DNA of 64,000 bases from Epiperipatus broadwayi (Eukaryota > Onychophora > Udeonychophora > Euonychophora > Peripatidae). The DNA is taken from assembly GCA_028023455.1 (NCBI GenBank), contig JAQFVV010006245.1, forward strand, positions 6,963,331-7,027,330, in the 5' to 3' direction. This document shows, piece by piece, positions 39,734 through 51,806 of this stretch. How positions within the stretch are numbered: the first letter of the stretch is position 1; each line of letters begins with the position of its first letter. Below the pieces are notes generated by a model. It was not told where the DNA came from, searched no databases, and saw nothing but the letters and a program-made list of their open reading frames with translations. The translations under genes were made by a program, and so were the position numbers.

Positions 39734-39833
39734 ACAAGCATTGGTGGTCGAGAGCAGTTGTCCCGGGATAGCGCGTTCGCTTCCCGGCTGATGCTCTGAC
39801 ACATGAGAAAAAAAAACAAGAAAAAAAAACATA
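39734..39833 (+). mobile_element. tRNA-derived SINE, family 1, copy f (internally deleted)
   Basis: ATAAATCAA flanks it on both sides (39,725 and 39,834), a 9-bp target duplication. It has both acceptor-like ends (GCATTGG, CTGATGC) and the sequence TTCGCTTCCCGGCTGATGCT, but about 20 bases covering the D-arm side and most of the anticodon arm are missing. A long A-tail follows. Confidence 0.82.
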
Positions 39834-39839
39834 ATAAAT

Positions 39840-41060
39840 CAATCTTTATTTATATTGTTGGTAGTGTTTATTTATTTTAAATTGAAATTTAATTTATTTT
39901 ATTTATAATTATGAATTTGTCGTATGAATATAAGTAATTTCAATGTTTATCTCTAAAGAAATGCATCCATACATTTCTATAATAAACAATCATCTATTTT
40001 TTTGTTTAAAGTAAATAGTTAAATCGCGTACATTACATTCAATTATTAAAATTTACTGCATGCTTTGTTTAAGATTCTTCTATAAATATCTGTCATTGTT
40101 ATATTCTTTTAATTTTTCTTAGTACAAATACATATCTAAAAATGTTCTATAGATGACCTGTATTTAAACTAGGCTGGAACCATGAAAACCATTATCTGTT
40201 TATTACTTAAAAAATAATTGGAAATGCTATCTATGACCTTAAATGTTTTCTTCATTGATATAAATACTGCTACTGCATTTTTAGATTATTCAGTTACTTT
40301 TAAACAAGATGCTACAGGCGTTGTATTAGTCTTTTATTTCAAAATCATCTGCTAGTAAAAAGGCATTTTTATCACACTGCCAATAAGATTAAATGATTCT
40401 TTGTACAATAATAGTAATTTTTTGTAATTTGCCTCTTTTAGCTTATTATTATGGGTGTCTTTATATTTTCTCATTCTTATACAGAAAATTATTTTAATAT
40501 CATTGGGCAGTTAATAAAATGATTTTTATAATAAATATACAAATATACTGAAATATCTTTAGAAAATAAATTATAAAATTCATTTTAGTTTTGCTTTTTT
40601 GTAATTAATTTCTTCTTGATACATTTTTTGAATTATGTGCTTTTAAATTTATTTTATATCAACATGATCTTTTTCCACAATGCTGCCAATCTTAGCTCAA
40701 AAAATCCAATATCTTAGAAGCTACAATTATTTAATGAGATATCTCTACTAATATTTTTTCTTCTTCATTTTCTCAAGTTCATGTTTCATGTCTTTCTCTG
40801 AGTCATTTAAAATAAATAATAAATAAAATTATTAAATACTGTCATGCTTTTTGATATATGACCATTTGCTGAATGCTAATTTTACTCTGTTTTCTAAAAT
40901 ACACTTCACTCTCTCTCATATTGCAGCAATAATATAAGATTTCTAACATATGCTTCATCTTACAATTTGGTATCTTTTCTTGGCCTGATGCTAATTTATC
41001 CAAGTATATTAACATTCATTTACCAGGAATTACACACCTGATAATTTATTTATCTGTCAC
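39840..41060. other. AT-rich spacer
   Basis: No feature recognised. Confidence 0.5.
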
Positions 41061-41070
41061 AAAATAGAAA

Positions 41071-41553
41071 GGTACTTGTCGATTAGTAGCTGTACATCAC
41101 TTGATGGCACTGTTTATGTGCAAAAACACATTAATATGCTGTGCAGCTGAACTATAGCACTTACGTTCATAATAGCCATTTTGGGCTGCATAATGGCATT
41201 GTTCTTTATGCAAACACACAGAAATTGTATGCCTAGCTATGTGTGGCCACACTTTATGTGTATGTTCAATAATGACAGTTTGCTATGGTTTGAATGGCTG
41301 AAGGCAACAGCAAACATTTAAAAGTGTGGGATTTGTTTTTTAAACATTCAATTTTAGTATCAGAAAAATAACATAAATTTAGAAATAAAAAGAAAAAGTG
41401 TTTTTTTTTAATTTTAATTAAACATTTAATTTAGTATTTATTATACAAATAACATAAATTTGAAACAAAAAAGACCCAGATACCTTATATTAATATGTTT
41501 TTGCACAGAAACAGTGCCATCAAATGATGTACAGCTGCTAATAGACATGTACC
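41071..41553. mobile_element. 483-bp TIR element with 8-bp target duplication
   Basis: The ends are inverted repeats of about 70 bases: left GGTACTTGTCGATTAGTAGC, right read inwards GGTACATGTCTATTAGCAGC. Both then continue with TGTACATCA.TTGATGGCAC. AATAGAAA before and AATATAAA after agree at seven of eight bases. The GG start and 8-bp duplication recall the larger element at 22.25 kb. Non-coding. Confidence 0.8.
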
Positions 41554-42265
41554 AATATAAAGAAAACAGGAACTACATATTAGTTAATCTGATTGCTTAT
41601 ATTTTTTAGATCAATGAAGATATACATTTTGCAATGCCAATACCTTTATTTGACCATTCTGTTTAGAAATACATTTTGATTGACATATAGATGCATATTA
41701 TCCCTAGTATATTTTTTCAGTACTCTAATCTTTTTTGATTCAAATAATTTTGGCAATTTCCAGAAAACTCTTTTCTTCTTTCTCATACTATACTCAAAAA
41801 GAGTACATCATAACAATTATCTTTCAACTATTCTCTTTATCTTCTTTCAACAATACATTTTTAATATTGTTTTGAAATCTTAATATTTGCTTTTCCAGAA
41901 TGTGTCAATTTACAATAAATTAATGATATTTTCAAATCTAACATATTATGTATCAAACCTTTTTAAATAGATTATTTATATATGAAACCTTATGATTTTT
42001 AAATTTTGTCTTGTTTTATTTATTTATATTTTTGAGTATTGATTACCAAGACTTTTCCAATTAAATAATTTAACAAATACTTTATTCTCAAATAAGTGGA
42101 TCTTATTAAGTCTTTTTTTCAAATCAAATAAATTTTTGAAGCATAGTCATAAATGAAAGAGCCATCTGTGATAATGTTAAAGTTTCTTTAACAGTGTTTA
42201 CATTTAAATATGGATGAGATTTCGTAGCACTATCTTTGGTACATGTTAATCAGTCAATATATATA

Positions 42266-42577
42266 GTAATGGTATGAAAAATAGAGCTGCTTTAACCTAA
42301 CTAAGAGATGCAGCTAAGGGGGTTTCGAAACTCACCTATTCCTCTAGATTGTTACTAAGCAACTTACTTCCCAAAACTCACTAGAATTTCTTCTTAATGT
42401 ATGCCCGATGGTCAGGGAAAGATGAGATCCTAAAGGGGAATTTTAACAAAGAAAAAATCAGGTTTAGACTATATAATGACACAGACAAGATATTGATGAG
42501 ATTAGTGAATGAAAGTTTATTGTTCAATTAAAAGAAATGACAATTTGAAGAAATAATTAACAAAAAAAATGTTGCAA
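42266..42577 (-). repeat. LTR, left copy (3' LTR on minus strand)
   Basis: Matches the right copy over its whole length, including GAATTTCTTCTTAATGTATG and AATCAGGTTTAGACTATATA. On the minus strand it carries AATAAACTTTC, a possible polyadenylation signal. Confidence 0.75.
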
Positions 42578-44890
42578 GTTATTATCTTGCATCTGCAAAC
42601 ATGGATATGTTTTGATATGCATTAGTAAGATCCAATTAATATAATTAAACAATAGTACTGTAATTACATGACAATACCATACTTAGCCAACAACTGGGTG
42701 CTTTACTTTAAAAGAGAAAAACAGAAAAACATAACTCTGGGGTGAAATTACAAAAATGGATAATTGGTTAGATTTAGTTAAATAGATTAAGGCCATGTTC
42801 AAATATAGTCTGCATTTAAATGACAAAATAAAGTAAATTCCCCCAGCGGACATTTCTCAGAATTATGCAGCAATATTTTGAGCAGATTACAAAGTTAAAG
42901 TTTTTTTATTTGATCTATAATGAAATTAAACATTACTGTGGTCCTTGGTGATTTAATTGTGTGAGTTTAGAAGCAAGTATTGGAGACACAAAGGTTTTAT
43001 ATATGGCTAACTTGAGTTCTGGATAGCACTCCGGATCTAACATGAGTTAGAGAAATGGAACTCATTCACCGCAGCATAATCCGAGCTCAGGATGGAGTAT
43101 ACGTGCTTGTGTCCAGTAGTAATATTTGAAAAAGGGTCAAGATCTATTTTATCATCAATGGCAAACTTGGAGCGGTGTTATCCAATAAATCAAAGACGAT
43201 AGGAGCTATGGTTATGTGCCAAGACCCCCACACAAATCACTGAGTAGTACAATATAAGAGAAAATGCAGTCAACTGACCGTTAAACTTTAAAAAAAAATC
43301 TTAGGTAAAATATACATATATAAAATAATATGACTTCAAAATTTTTCAGAGACAATAGCCACTCTTAAAAATAATTATTACTTTACACTTTTTAATTAAC
43401 ATTAATATATATATATAATTAACTTCTATTTAACTAGTTCACCCTTAGAGTTAATGAAGATTTAAGATTTTAATTTACATATATGTAATAAAATTATAAG
43501 ATTTTAATTTACATATATGTAATAAAATTATAAAATGCTTAAGCTATATCCGTTTTAGACAAATAGATATATATTAGTAAAAAAAAAAAAAAAACCAGGT
43601 TGACTTTAAGAAAGTATAAAAAAATATAAGGCAGAATTGGATCTTTCTTATAAAATGCATAAAATTGAACACTTTGATATATATATACTCGAATGCCATT
43701 TTCTTTTATATTTCTAAGTATAAATTAAAAGAAACATTGAATTATTTTTCTAAAAAAACAACAGTTGCTGTTTTATTCAAAGAGTTTTCTAATAAATCTG
43801 AAATATTCCAGTATTTAGTAGCAGGTAGAATAAGTAGAAATAAATGAAATTAGATTATTTCTCCCTTCCAGTTCTTCCTATATACATATGTTTATGCCAA
43901 ACCATAAGAAAGAAATCGTGTTTCCTTTCTTTTAAAAAAAAGTACTATACAATTCAAGTAATATATACTGGCAATCCATTAACAAAAAAAAAAGCTTTAT
44001 GTATATATTAAGGATTAAGAATCGCCAATATACTGGTGGGAAAAAAAGTAACAATGAAAATGTTAAAAATTATCAGGCTATATATATAGTAACACGTTAT
44101 ACTTATAATACATAAATGACTTAAGTTTATGATTTAAGCCAGAATAAAATATAAGTGAAAAATTAGTTACCGATAACCATTTAAAATTGTGTACATCTTT
44201 ATTAGATAGCCATGAAGACATTCTGGTCAGCAGTCCATACTGATGGCTTAGGGCGATTTCTATCCTCAGTTATCCATTTAGAGCAGCAGGAATTTGTCAG
44301 GCAAAATTGTTCTAGCATTCTACATTTCTTGGGTTACATCTTTCAAGCTCCAGAAGACATGAAAACGATCAAGAGATAGAGAGAAAGTCTACTCTGCCAT
44401 TTTACCTACAGCACCCATTTTAAGTTTTTTTTCTTCTTATCTATAGAAGGCTAGTGGCTTAAGAATTTATTCAACAGGGGGTTATGATACTTTTTTTTGG
44501 TTGTAGAGAGCTCTTTTACTACATTTTTTTCTCCAATAAAAATATCTTTGTAACTGTTTTTTGGTCCAAGTGATAGAGCCGAGTCACGTAAAAGATCCAG
44601 AACAATAGACAAGTTCCCAATTTATACCTAACTTGTTGGCCATCTTATATTCCAATGCCATTGTTCTGCTATCTTATTTTTAATTACAGTGTTTTTTAAA
44701 TAATTATTCCTATCTAACTAATCTTTTTCTCTAATGAGTTCTGTGATTCTAAAAAAAAATCTTTTGTTATCTAAAATAAAATCTGTTAATTTTATTTCAT
44801 AAAATTTATGGAATGTTTTAAAGTTTCTATTTAATTTAAATTTAGCCTATATTCACTGTGGTTGGACTCAGGATCTTTAGTTCAACAATT
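42578..44890. other. Interior of the LTR element, unassigned; G+C-richer island
   Basis: 42,960-43,250 and 44,200-44,420 are clearly less AT-rich than the rest. I could not fit RT, RNase H or integrase motifs to either strand. A 34-base unit is repeated twice at 43,464. Confidence 0.4.
43464..43531. repeat. Tandem duplication, 34-bp unit
   Basis: AAGATTTTAATTTACATATA and the 14 bases after it are repeated perfectly, head to tail. Confidence 0.95.
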
Positions 44891-44891
44891 G

Positions 44892-46875
44892 TGAATGGTG
44901 AAGCAAACATATATATATTTAATATGTATATATGTGTATCTTCATATTCCTAAAACCCATTAAAAACATGACCCTAATTACCTTTGGTGTGGAGTGGTGC
45001 AGAGTGATACAGAGGGAGGTTTTGTGTTTTATGTACATTTCTCTCTCTTTTTACTATTTACAGTCCATTTGTTTCCTAAGGTCTATCATTCCTATTGTAT
45101 TTTCTTTATCCCTTTGCTTATGTGATCCTTTTATGGGTGGATCTTCCTTTCTGGAACCCAGTATTTCCATTGTGTTGTTCAATTATATGGCTTTAATGCT
45201 CTTGCATTAAATGACAACTGGCTTCCTTTTTTGTTTTCCAACAGGAAAACATTTTCTTCCACTTTTTCTTCTCATGAATGGCCTTGGACATTTGCCACTT
45301 GTATTGTGTACTGGATTTTTCACTACCTGATGTGCTCTCCCTTGTGTTGTCACTGTGTCATGAATAGTGAAAAGGTTTGTGAAATGCCTAAAAGCATGAT
45401 GTGGAGTATATTGCTTTTCAGCACTCCATGTACTTTGTTTTGTGGTTTGTTGCTCTACTGATGGTATATTTTTTTGAACACAGTTTTTCATTTATTGTAC
45501 TCTGTGGTTGTTGCCAAAATCCATTTTTTCATTATAAAACTCAAAGGTCCAATCCTGATAGTTTATTTGGAAGTCATGCTCCTCAAGAAAGTCTGATCCT
45601 AACAGTGCATCCTAAATTAAGCCCAACATAGTCTGAAATGTGTGGCATACATATTTGGTGCCAATGTTTAAATTCAACTCTATCTGGTGTGATCCCACAA
45701 TGGCATCTTGGAGTTTTTCCTTATTTCCAGTATCAGTTTTTTTTTGTGTATCTCTCTTTTCTGCTTCTTGTTATTCCATTTTTTCTCCATTTTCTCCATT
45801 CTTACTACTATGTCTTTTATCATTTGGAGCAGCTGTCCCATTCATTTAGATTCTGGTATGTTCATATCTCCATCCCTAATTTATAGTGAATGGTGAAGCA
45901 AACATATATATTTAATATGTATATATGTGTAGCTTCACATTCCCAGAAGCCATTAAAACATCAACAAAAAATGACCCTTACCTTTGGTGTGGAGTGGAGC
46001 AGAGTGATACAGGGGGAGGTTTTATGTTGTTTTATGTACATTTTTCTCACTTTTTACTATTTACAGTTCATTTGTTTTATAAGGTCTATCATTTCTATTG
46101 TATTTTCTTTATCCCTTTCTTATGTGATCATTTTATGGGTGGCTCTTTCTCTCTGGAACCCAGTATTTCCATTGTGTTGTTCAATATTTATCTGGCTATG
46201 ATATGGCCTTAATGCTCTTGCATTAAATGACAACTGGCTTCCTTTTTTGTTTTTCAACAGGAAAGCATTTTTTTCCAATTTCTTTCTTCTCATGAGTGGC
46301 CTTGGACATTTGCCACTTGTATTGCATACTGGATTTTTTTATTACCTGATATGCCCTCGCTTGTGTTGTCACTGTGTCATGACAAGTGAAAAAGTTTGTG
46401 AAATGCCCAAAAGCATGATGTGGAGTATGTTGCTTTTCAGCACACTGATAGTATGTTTTTTGAACACAGTTTACATTTATTGTACTCTGTGGGTTGTTGT
46501 TGCCAAAATCCATTTTTTCATTATAAATCTCAAAGGTCCAATCCCAATAGTTTATTTGGGAGTCATGCTTCTCAAGAAAGTCTGATCCTAACAGTGCATC
46601 CTGGATTAAGCCCAGCATAGTCTGAAATGTGCAGCATACATATTTGGTGCCAATGTTTAAATTCAACTCCATCTGGTGTGATCCTACATTGGCATCTTGG
46701 AGTTTCTCCTTTTTTGTTTCCAGTGTCAGTTTTTCTTCTATATCTCTCTTTTCTGCTTCTCTTGTTTCATTTTTTTTCCATTTTCTCCATTCTTACTACT
46801 AGGTTGTTTATAATTTGGAATAGCTGTCCCATCCATTTAAGTTCTGGTGTGTTCATATCGCCATCTCTAATTCTT
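44892..46875 (-). repeat. Tandem duplication of a 995-bp gag/protease block
   Basis: 44,892-45,886 and 45,887-46,875 align end to end. Both begin GAATGGTGAAGCAAACATAT and carry GGTGTGGAGTGG and TGACAACTGGCTTCCTTTTT. They differ by scattered substitutions and a gap of about 30 bases near 46,445. The duplication lies wholly inside the LTR element. Confidence 0.9.
46223..46672 (-). pseudogene. Retropepsin-like protease fragment
   Basis: The 149-codon frame reads NIGTKYVCCTFQTM, then DALLGSDFLEKHDSQINY, the usual C-terminal half of an LTR-element aspartic protease (I/LLG.DFL..H...I). The catalytic DTGA loop that should come about 50 residues earlier is not there. Upstream, over 46,680-46,960, a helical gag-like stretch occurs instead (TRIRDGDMNTPELKWMGQLF). 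The first 995-bp unit carries the same piece with a stop in it. The remaining 90 residues have Cys and His but no known fold. An active protease would cut the Gag-Pol polyprotein; this one cannot be complete. Confidence 0.55.
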
Positions 46876-47634
46876 GTGGTTAGGTCTTGCATAACACACT
46901 CTGACAGCTAATTTATGTCATTTAGTATGACATGACAGATTTCTTCTTGGGTATTATTCATATTTTGAAAAAAAAAATAAAAGAAAAAAAATTAGTTTTT
47001 TTGAAGTATCTTTGTAATTAATAATACACTGCTGTGTTGCAGTAAAACTTTTATACAATAATTTGTAGACTTTTTTATATTATAATTTCATCAGACTAAG
47101 GGCTTTCAGAGTCCTTGCTGTCTTTGGTTTAATATCACTCTCTCTCCCAATTATCTCCTTACTGTTGCTGAACCCGGCATGCTGGTGTTTTTGAAGTGTG
47201 TTTTCCTGACCAGTTTGTTTTTTCTTGCTACTAGCATTTACAACTATCATATGTATTTAGTGCTCCATTGTCCCTATGTCTATATTGTAATGAATATTAA
47301 AATCTATAGAAATTTTTTTTGACTTAACCCCTTTTTGTTCTGCTTCACAAATGATCACTCGGTCCCTGTACACCATCAAAAAAGAAAAAAAAACATAGTA
47401 TATATATATATAAGTTAATTATTCCAACCAGTGTTTGGTTGGTTTCAACACATGTACATGTATATATGTGAACAAACAAACAAAAATTTCCAGAGAGAGC
47501 AGAAAGCACAATGAAGAAAAAATATATACACTTTTGTCATTCACATTTTTTTTATTTACAAATATATATATATAAAGATTCACCTGATCATCAAATTCCC
47601 ATACATCATGTCTCACGGTCTACCTCTAAGTAAA
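46876..47634 (-). other. Leader region of the LTR element
   Basis: Between primer-binding site and the gag-like frame. It includes short TA runs at 47,400 and 47,563 and no open frame of note. Confidence 0.4.
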
Positions 47635-47652
47635 GCCCCACATTGGGCACCA
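47635..47652 (-). promoter_or_regulatory. Primer-binding site
   Basis: On the minus strand TGGTGCCCAATGTGGGGC is close to the common lysine-tRNA type (TGGCGCCCAACGTGGGGC). It lies 16 bases after the end shared by the two LTRs, a little further than usual. Confidence 0.75.
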
Positions 47653-47668
47653 GATTACACAAAAAACT

Positions 47669-47979
47669 GTAATGGTATGAAAAGTAGAACTATTTTAACC
47701 TAACCAAGAGATGCAGGTAAAGGGGGTTCAAACCTCACCTACTTTTGCAGATTGCTACTAAGCTACTTACTCCCCAAACCTCACTAGAATTTCTTCTTAA
47801 TGTATGCCCAGTGGTTAGGGAGAGATGAGATCCTAAAGAAGAATTTTAACAAAGAAAAAATCAGGTTTAGACTATATAATAACACAGACAAGATATTGAT
47901 GAGATTAGTGAATGAAAGTTTATTGTTCAATTAAAAGAAATGACAATTTGAAGAAATAATCAACAAAAAAATGTTGCCA
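47669..47979 (-). repeat. LTR, right copy (5' LTR on minus strand)
   Basis: Partner of 42,266-42,577, here next to the primer-binding site. On its other side a plus-strand LINE fragment starts within about five bases. Confidence 0.75.
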
Positions 47980-48550
47980 GTTATTTTAATCATAAATTTT
48001 GTAGATGATGTGATTGTTTTTTCGAATCGTGTTTCAACACTTTATGGAATGATGCAAGAATTATTAGATGGAAGTGAGAAAATAGAATTAAAGATAAATT
48101 CTAAAAAGAGTAAGAAATGTTCAGTGGATTATCTCAGAAGAAAAATTAAAGATTGATAATCATAAAATAGAATTTAATGATACAAATAATCTTGGTTAAA
48201 TTATTAATGCATATTAAAATATCATGAATGAAATTAACCATAGAATTAAAGTTGGTGAAATGCTTTTACTAAAAAAAAATTTATTGAAAGGAAATATGTC
48301 TGTGTTTGAAAATAAAGATTTTGTAATAGATATATTTTACCAGTTGTTAAGAATGAATGTGTGATTTGGACACTTAATAAAAGAGCAATACAGAAATTTC
48401 AAATCACTTAATAAAGTATGGAGATATATACTGAATATATTAAAAAAATAAAAGATCTGCAGAAAGGAGTTTGCTATTAACTGAAAGGAAACCCTTTAAT
48501 TCCTCTTGGAGATCTTAAAAGGAACTGAGCAGACAAATTCCTAATGTCCA
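47980..48550 (+). pseudogene. LINE 3' fragment (RT motif C onward)
   Basis: INFVDDVIVFSNR, then ELLDGSEKIELKINSKKSK, is the RT motif C region and matches the copy at 50,780. LNKRAIQKFQIT further on matches LNRRAIQRLQTT there. Stops interrupt it. It starts exactly at the edge of the LTR, which suggests either that the LTR element landed here or that this is a chance truncation point. Confidence 0.8.
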
Positions 48551-48554
48551 CTTT

Positions 48555-48950
48555 ACATTCCTGTCATTGCAGCTGTTATTACTATGTGATTATTCATATA
48601 GTATACAAACATAAATGGGCTGCTCACCAACACACATTAGCCAATGTGATGAGTTTATTGGCATTTTATCTCTAAGTTTAAGATCAAGAAACACCATGGT
48701 CTTTCTTCTCAGTTGCCTGATAAAGTAGAATGAATGTATTGTGTTAATAATAAATATTTTTTCAATAAATATATACAATCATGACAGACATAAATAAATC
48801 ATGGCCCTTATTCCCGGAAGGCTGTAAAGTCATCAACCAAGGCAACCAAGAAATTGGTTGTGGCTGAAGCCAGAGGATGCTAAGAATCCCCTAATTGTGG
48901 TCACAGGTTGCCATTTGATGATAATTTTTTATTACTTACAACTGCAGATC
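48555..48950. other. Unassigned, partly G+C-richer
   Basis: 48,800-48,950 may be the untranslated leader of the LINE that follows, since it ends where that LINE's endonuclease starts. Confidence 0.35.
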
Positions 48951-48959
48951 ACTTTCAAG

Positions 48960-51545
48960 TGAAAGAAGTTTGCAAAAATTAAAAAAATAATTGTCTTATA
49001 TTAAATGGGACTTTGTGAAGTTAGAAAAAAAGATGAAGAGATAATTGATTTAAAAAATGGATATGTACTCTACTATAAAGGCACAAACATTGGAAATACA
49101 AATGCAGTAGAATTCATTATAAATAAAAATGGAAGAACAATGTTGTGGAGATTGATGGTGTATCACACAGAATCGTAAGTTTAGTTATACAACTTAATAG
49201 CAATACCAAATGCAGATAATTTAGGTTTATGCCCCAACAAGTTCTCATAGTGATGAAGTAGTAGAATATTTTTATATGGATGTACAAAAGGCTTTTTATC
49301 AGAGTAAACAACATTTTAAAATTGTTATGGGATACTTTAATGCTAGATTTGGTTAACAAATGAAAGATGAAAGTGCTGTAGGTAATTTTGGTTATGGTAA
49401 TAGAAATAAGAGAGGACATAGAATTGTGGAATTTGCAGAAAAAAAAAACTTTATACTATGAATTCTTTTTTTGAGAAAAATGTTAAAAGAAAATGGACAT
49501 GAAAGCATCCAAATGAAGGTACAGCAGAATTGGATTATATTTTGACTAACAGAAAATACAAATTTCAAAATTGTAATGTTTTTAATAAATTTAACACAGT
49601 GATCATTGATTAGTAAGATGTAAGATACATATTAATGCAAAACTAGAAAAACAAAAATTATTAAGAAAAACAATATTTACAGTTGATATTCCTAATCTTC
49701 AGAAAAATTCTAATGAATTTAAATTAGAACTTACAAATCAGTTTCAAGTATTAGTAGATTTTAAACATAATTCAGATTAGAATGAAATTAATAAGAAAAT
49801 AACTGATACATTTTTAAAAACTGCAACAAAGATAGCGGATAAAAAAAAGCAGCAATTGACTAATAAAATTTCTACTGAGACTAGAGAATTTATAAAGAAA
49901 GGAAAGAATGTGAAAATATACAAAAATGATGCATTAAAAAGGATTGAGTATCTTGAATTTTGTAAAATAGTGTGGAAAAGAGTTGAAAATGATATAAGAA
50001 AGTATAACTGTGTACTAGCAAGGAAAGTGTAGAAGATAATAAAAGTCTAAAGAGTGTAAAACAGCATTTTGGTATTGGTAGGATATTTATATCTGCAATA
50101 AAAAAAGATGGAATTATTACTAAAAAGAGAGATGACATCATGAAATGGGTAGAATACTTTTATCAAGCATTATATAGTAATAAAGAACAAGTACCTCCTT
50201 ATATCTATTACATCTTCTGAATTGTCCAGAATTTTAAATGAAGAAGTAAGACATGCAATTAAATTCATGAAGAAAGGAAAGGCTCCAAGTAATGATGGAA
50301 AATATATTAAAAGAAGCAGGTGAAGAAATATAATTTTTTTTAGTAAAGTTATATATCAAATATTTAAATGTTAAAAATATATCAAATAATTGGAAGAATG
50401 CAGTATTAATATTAAAAAAGGTGATAAAGAAGATATTAAAACTTACAGACCTATCAGCCTTTTATCAGTTTTATTTTGGATTTGTAGATTATGAAAAAGA
50501 TATTTGATTCTATAGACATTTCTTCAGTGATTGAAACATTGGAACATCAAGGTATAGATCCAGGATATTGTCATATTTTTAAAGAATATTTATAAAAATT
50601 CAACAACAATAATTAGATTACATAATGATACTAGGAATGTCAACATTGAGAAGGGTGTAAGACAGAGTGACTCCATATCTTCAAAACTTTTTACAGCAGG
50701 GCTGCAAGAACTATTTTATGGATCATAATGGGAAGCTAAAGGAATGAATGTGAATGAGATTATTTAAGTCATTTAGATTTTGTGGATGATGTAGTTGTTT
50801 TTGCAAATAATGCTTTAGAGCTGCAGAAAATGTTGCAGAAGTTATCAGATGAAAGTAAGAAAGTAGGACTAAAGATAAGTGTTAAAAAGACTACAGTAAT
50901 GTTTAATGGATTTTCTCAAAATATAAAAACAGAGATTGATTATGATGAGTTAGAAAAAGTTAACAGCTACACATATCTTAGTCAGATTATTAATACAGAT
51001 GGAACATAAAGGATAAAACTAATCATAGAATTAAACTTGGTTGAAATGTTGATGGTAGAAATAACTTGATACTAAAGGAAATATGCCTATATGTTTGAAA
51101 AGGAAGGTTTTTAATAAATGTGTTTTAGCAGTTTTTATTTATGAATCTGAGACTTGGACACTTAATAGAAGAGCAATACAGAGACTTCAGACCACTCAAA
51201 GAAATATGGTGAGATGCATCTTGGGAATAACAAGAAGAGATTGAAAATGCAATATATGAGTAAGAGAACAAACAGCTATTACTGACTTTCATTGAAAAAA
51301 ATAAAAGACTGAAGTGGAGTTGGGCTAGATATATTGCTAGAAGAGATGATAATAGATGGACAATTGAAATCTTAAACTGGATTCCAAGAGATTGTAAAAG
51401 ATGCAGAAAGAGACCACATGTGAGATGGATGGATGAAATAAAGTGTGCATGGGTGATGTGGAGAAGAGTAGGTAAAGATCAGAGAAGATAGATTGACTTG
51501 GAGAGACTTTCATCCTGCAGTGGACTGATCATGATTAGTAATGAT
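48960..51545 (+). pseudogene. Nearly full-length degenerate LINE (EN + RT)
   Basis: This is the most complete copy of its family here. The endonuclease reads GLCEVRKKDEEIIDLKNG, VYAPTSSHSDEVVEYFY, IVMGYFNARFG (D of GDFN replaced by Y) and GNFGYGNRNKRGHRIVEFAE. The RT part reads RHAIKFMKKGKAPSNDG (usually KAPGPDG), then DFVDDVVVFANNALELQKML with the motif C aspartates kept. The tail has LNRRAIQRLQTTQRNMVRC, LKWSWARYIARRDDNRW and IPRDCKRCRKRPHVRWMDEI, and ends at GATGATGA. Wide use of stops and frame shifts shows that it is inactive. It is of the RTE-like group by its tail and its repeat-type 3' end, though I cannot fix the clade. Confidence 0.85.
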
Positions 51546-51549
51546 GATG

Positions 51550-51806
51550 AATAATAAAAGATCAAAAATCAGAATAAATGAGCATTATTGATATCCATGG
51601 ACCTATTGCTCAAAAAATAATAATAGATGGTTAGTTGAAGTTTTAAATTGTATTCCAAGGGATTGTAAAAGATCTAGACAGAGACTTCATATGAGATGGA
51701 TAGAATAAAAAAATTGCTGGTGGGATATGAGAAAGAGGGACTTTAAACTTAGAGAAAGGCTTTCATTTTGCAGTACATCAAACGACTGTAATGATGATGA
51801 TGATCT
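51550..51806 (+). pseudogene. LINE 3' fragment, same family
   Basis: It repeats the last part of the LINE before it (NNRWLVEVLNCIPRDCKRSR) and again ends in ATGATGATGATG. It is therefore a strongly truncated copy inserted at, or duplicated from, the tail of the first. Confidence 0.75.

Larger units (their letters stand above)
42266..47979 (-). mobile_element. LTR retrotransposon, degenerate, with internal duplication
   Basis: About 312-base direct repeats at 42,266-42,577 and 47,669-47,979 act as LTRs. A primer-binding site and protease-like coding on the minus strand set the orientation. Between primer-binding site and 3' LTR lie about 5.06 kb, with a duplicated gag/protease block. I see no RT or integrase. 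No polypurine tract stands before the 3' LTR, so the 3' part of the interior is damaged or foreign; possibly the left repeat is an independent LTR copy. Class gypsy-like by the protease, uncertain. Confidence 0.6.

Noticed and set aside
44932-46911. Cluster of plus-strand open frames rich in F, L and S
   Set aside because: They are shadows opposite the minus-strand gag/protease coding, and each appears twice only because the block is duplicated.
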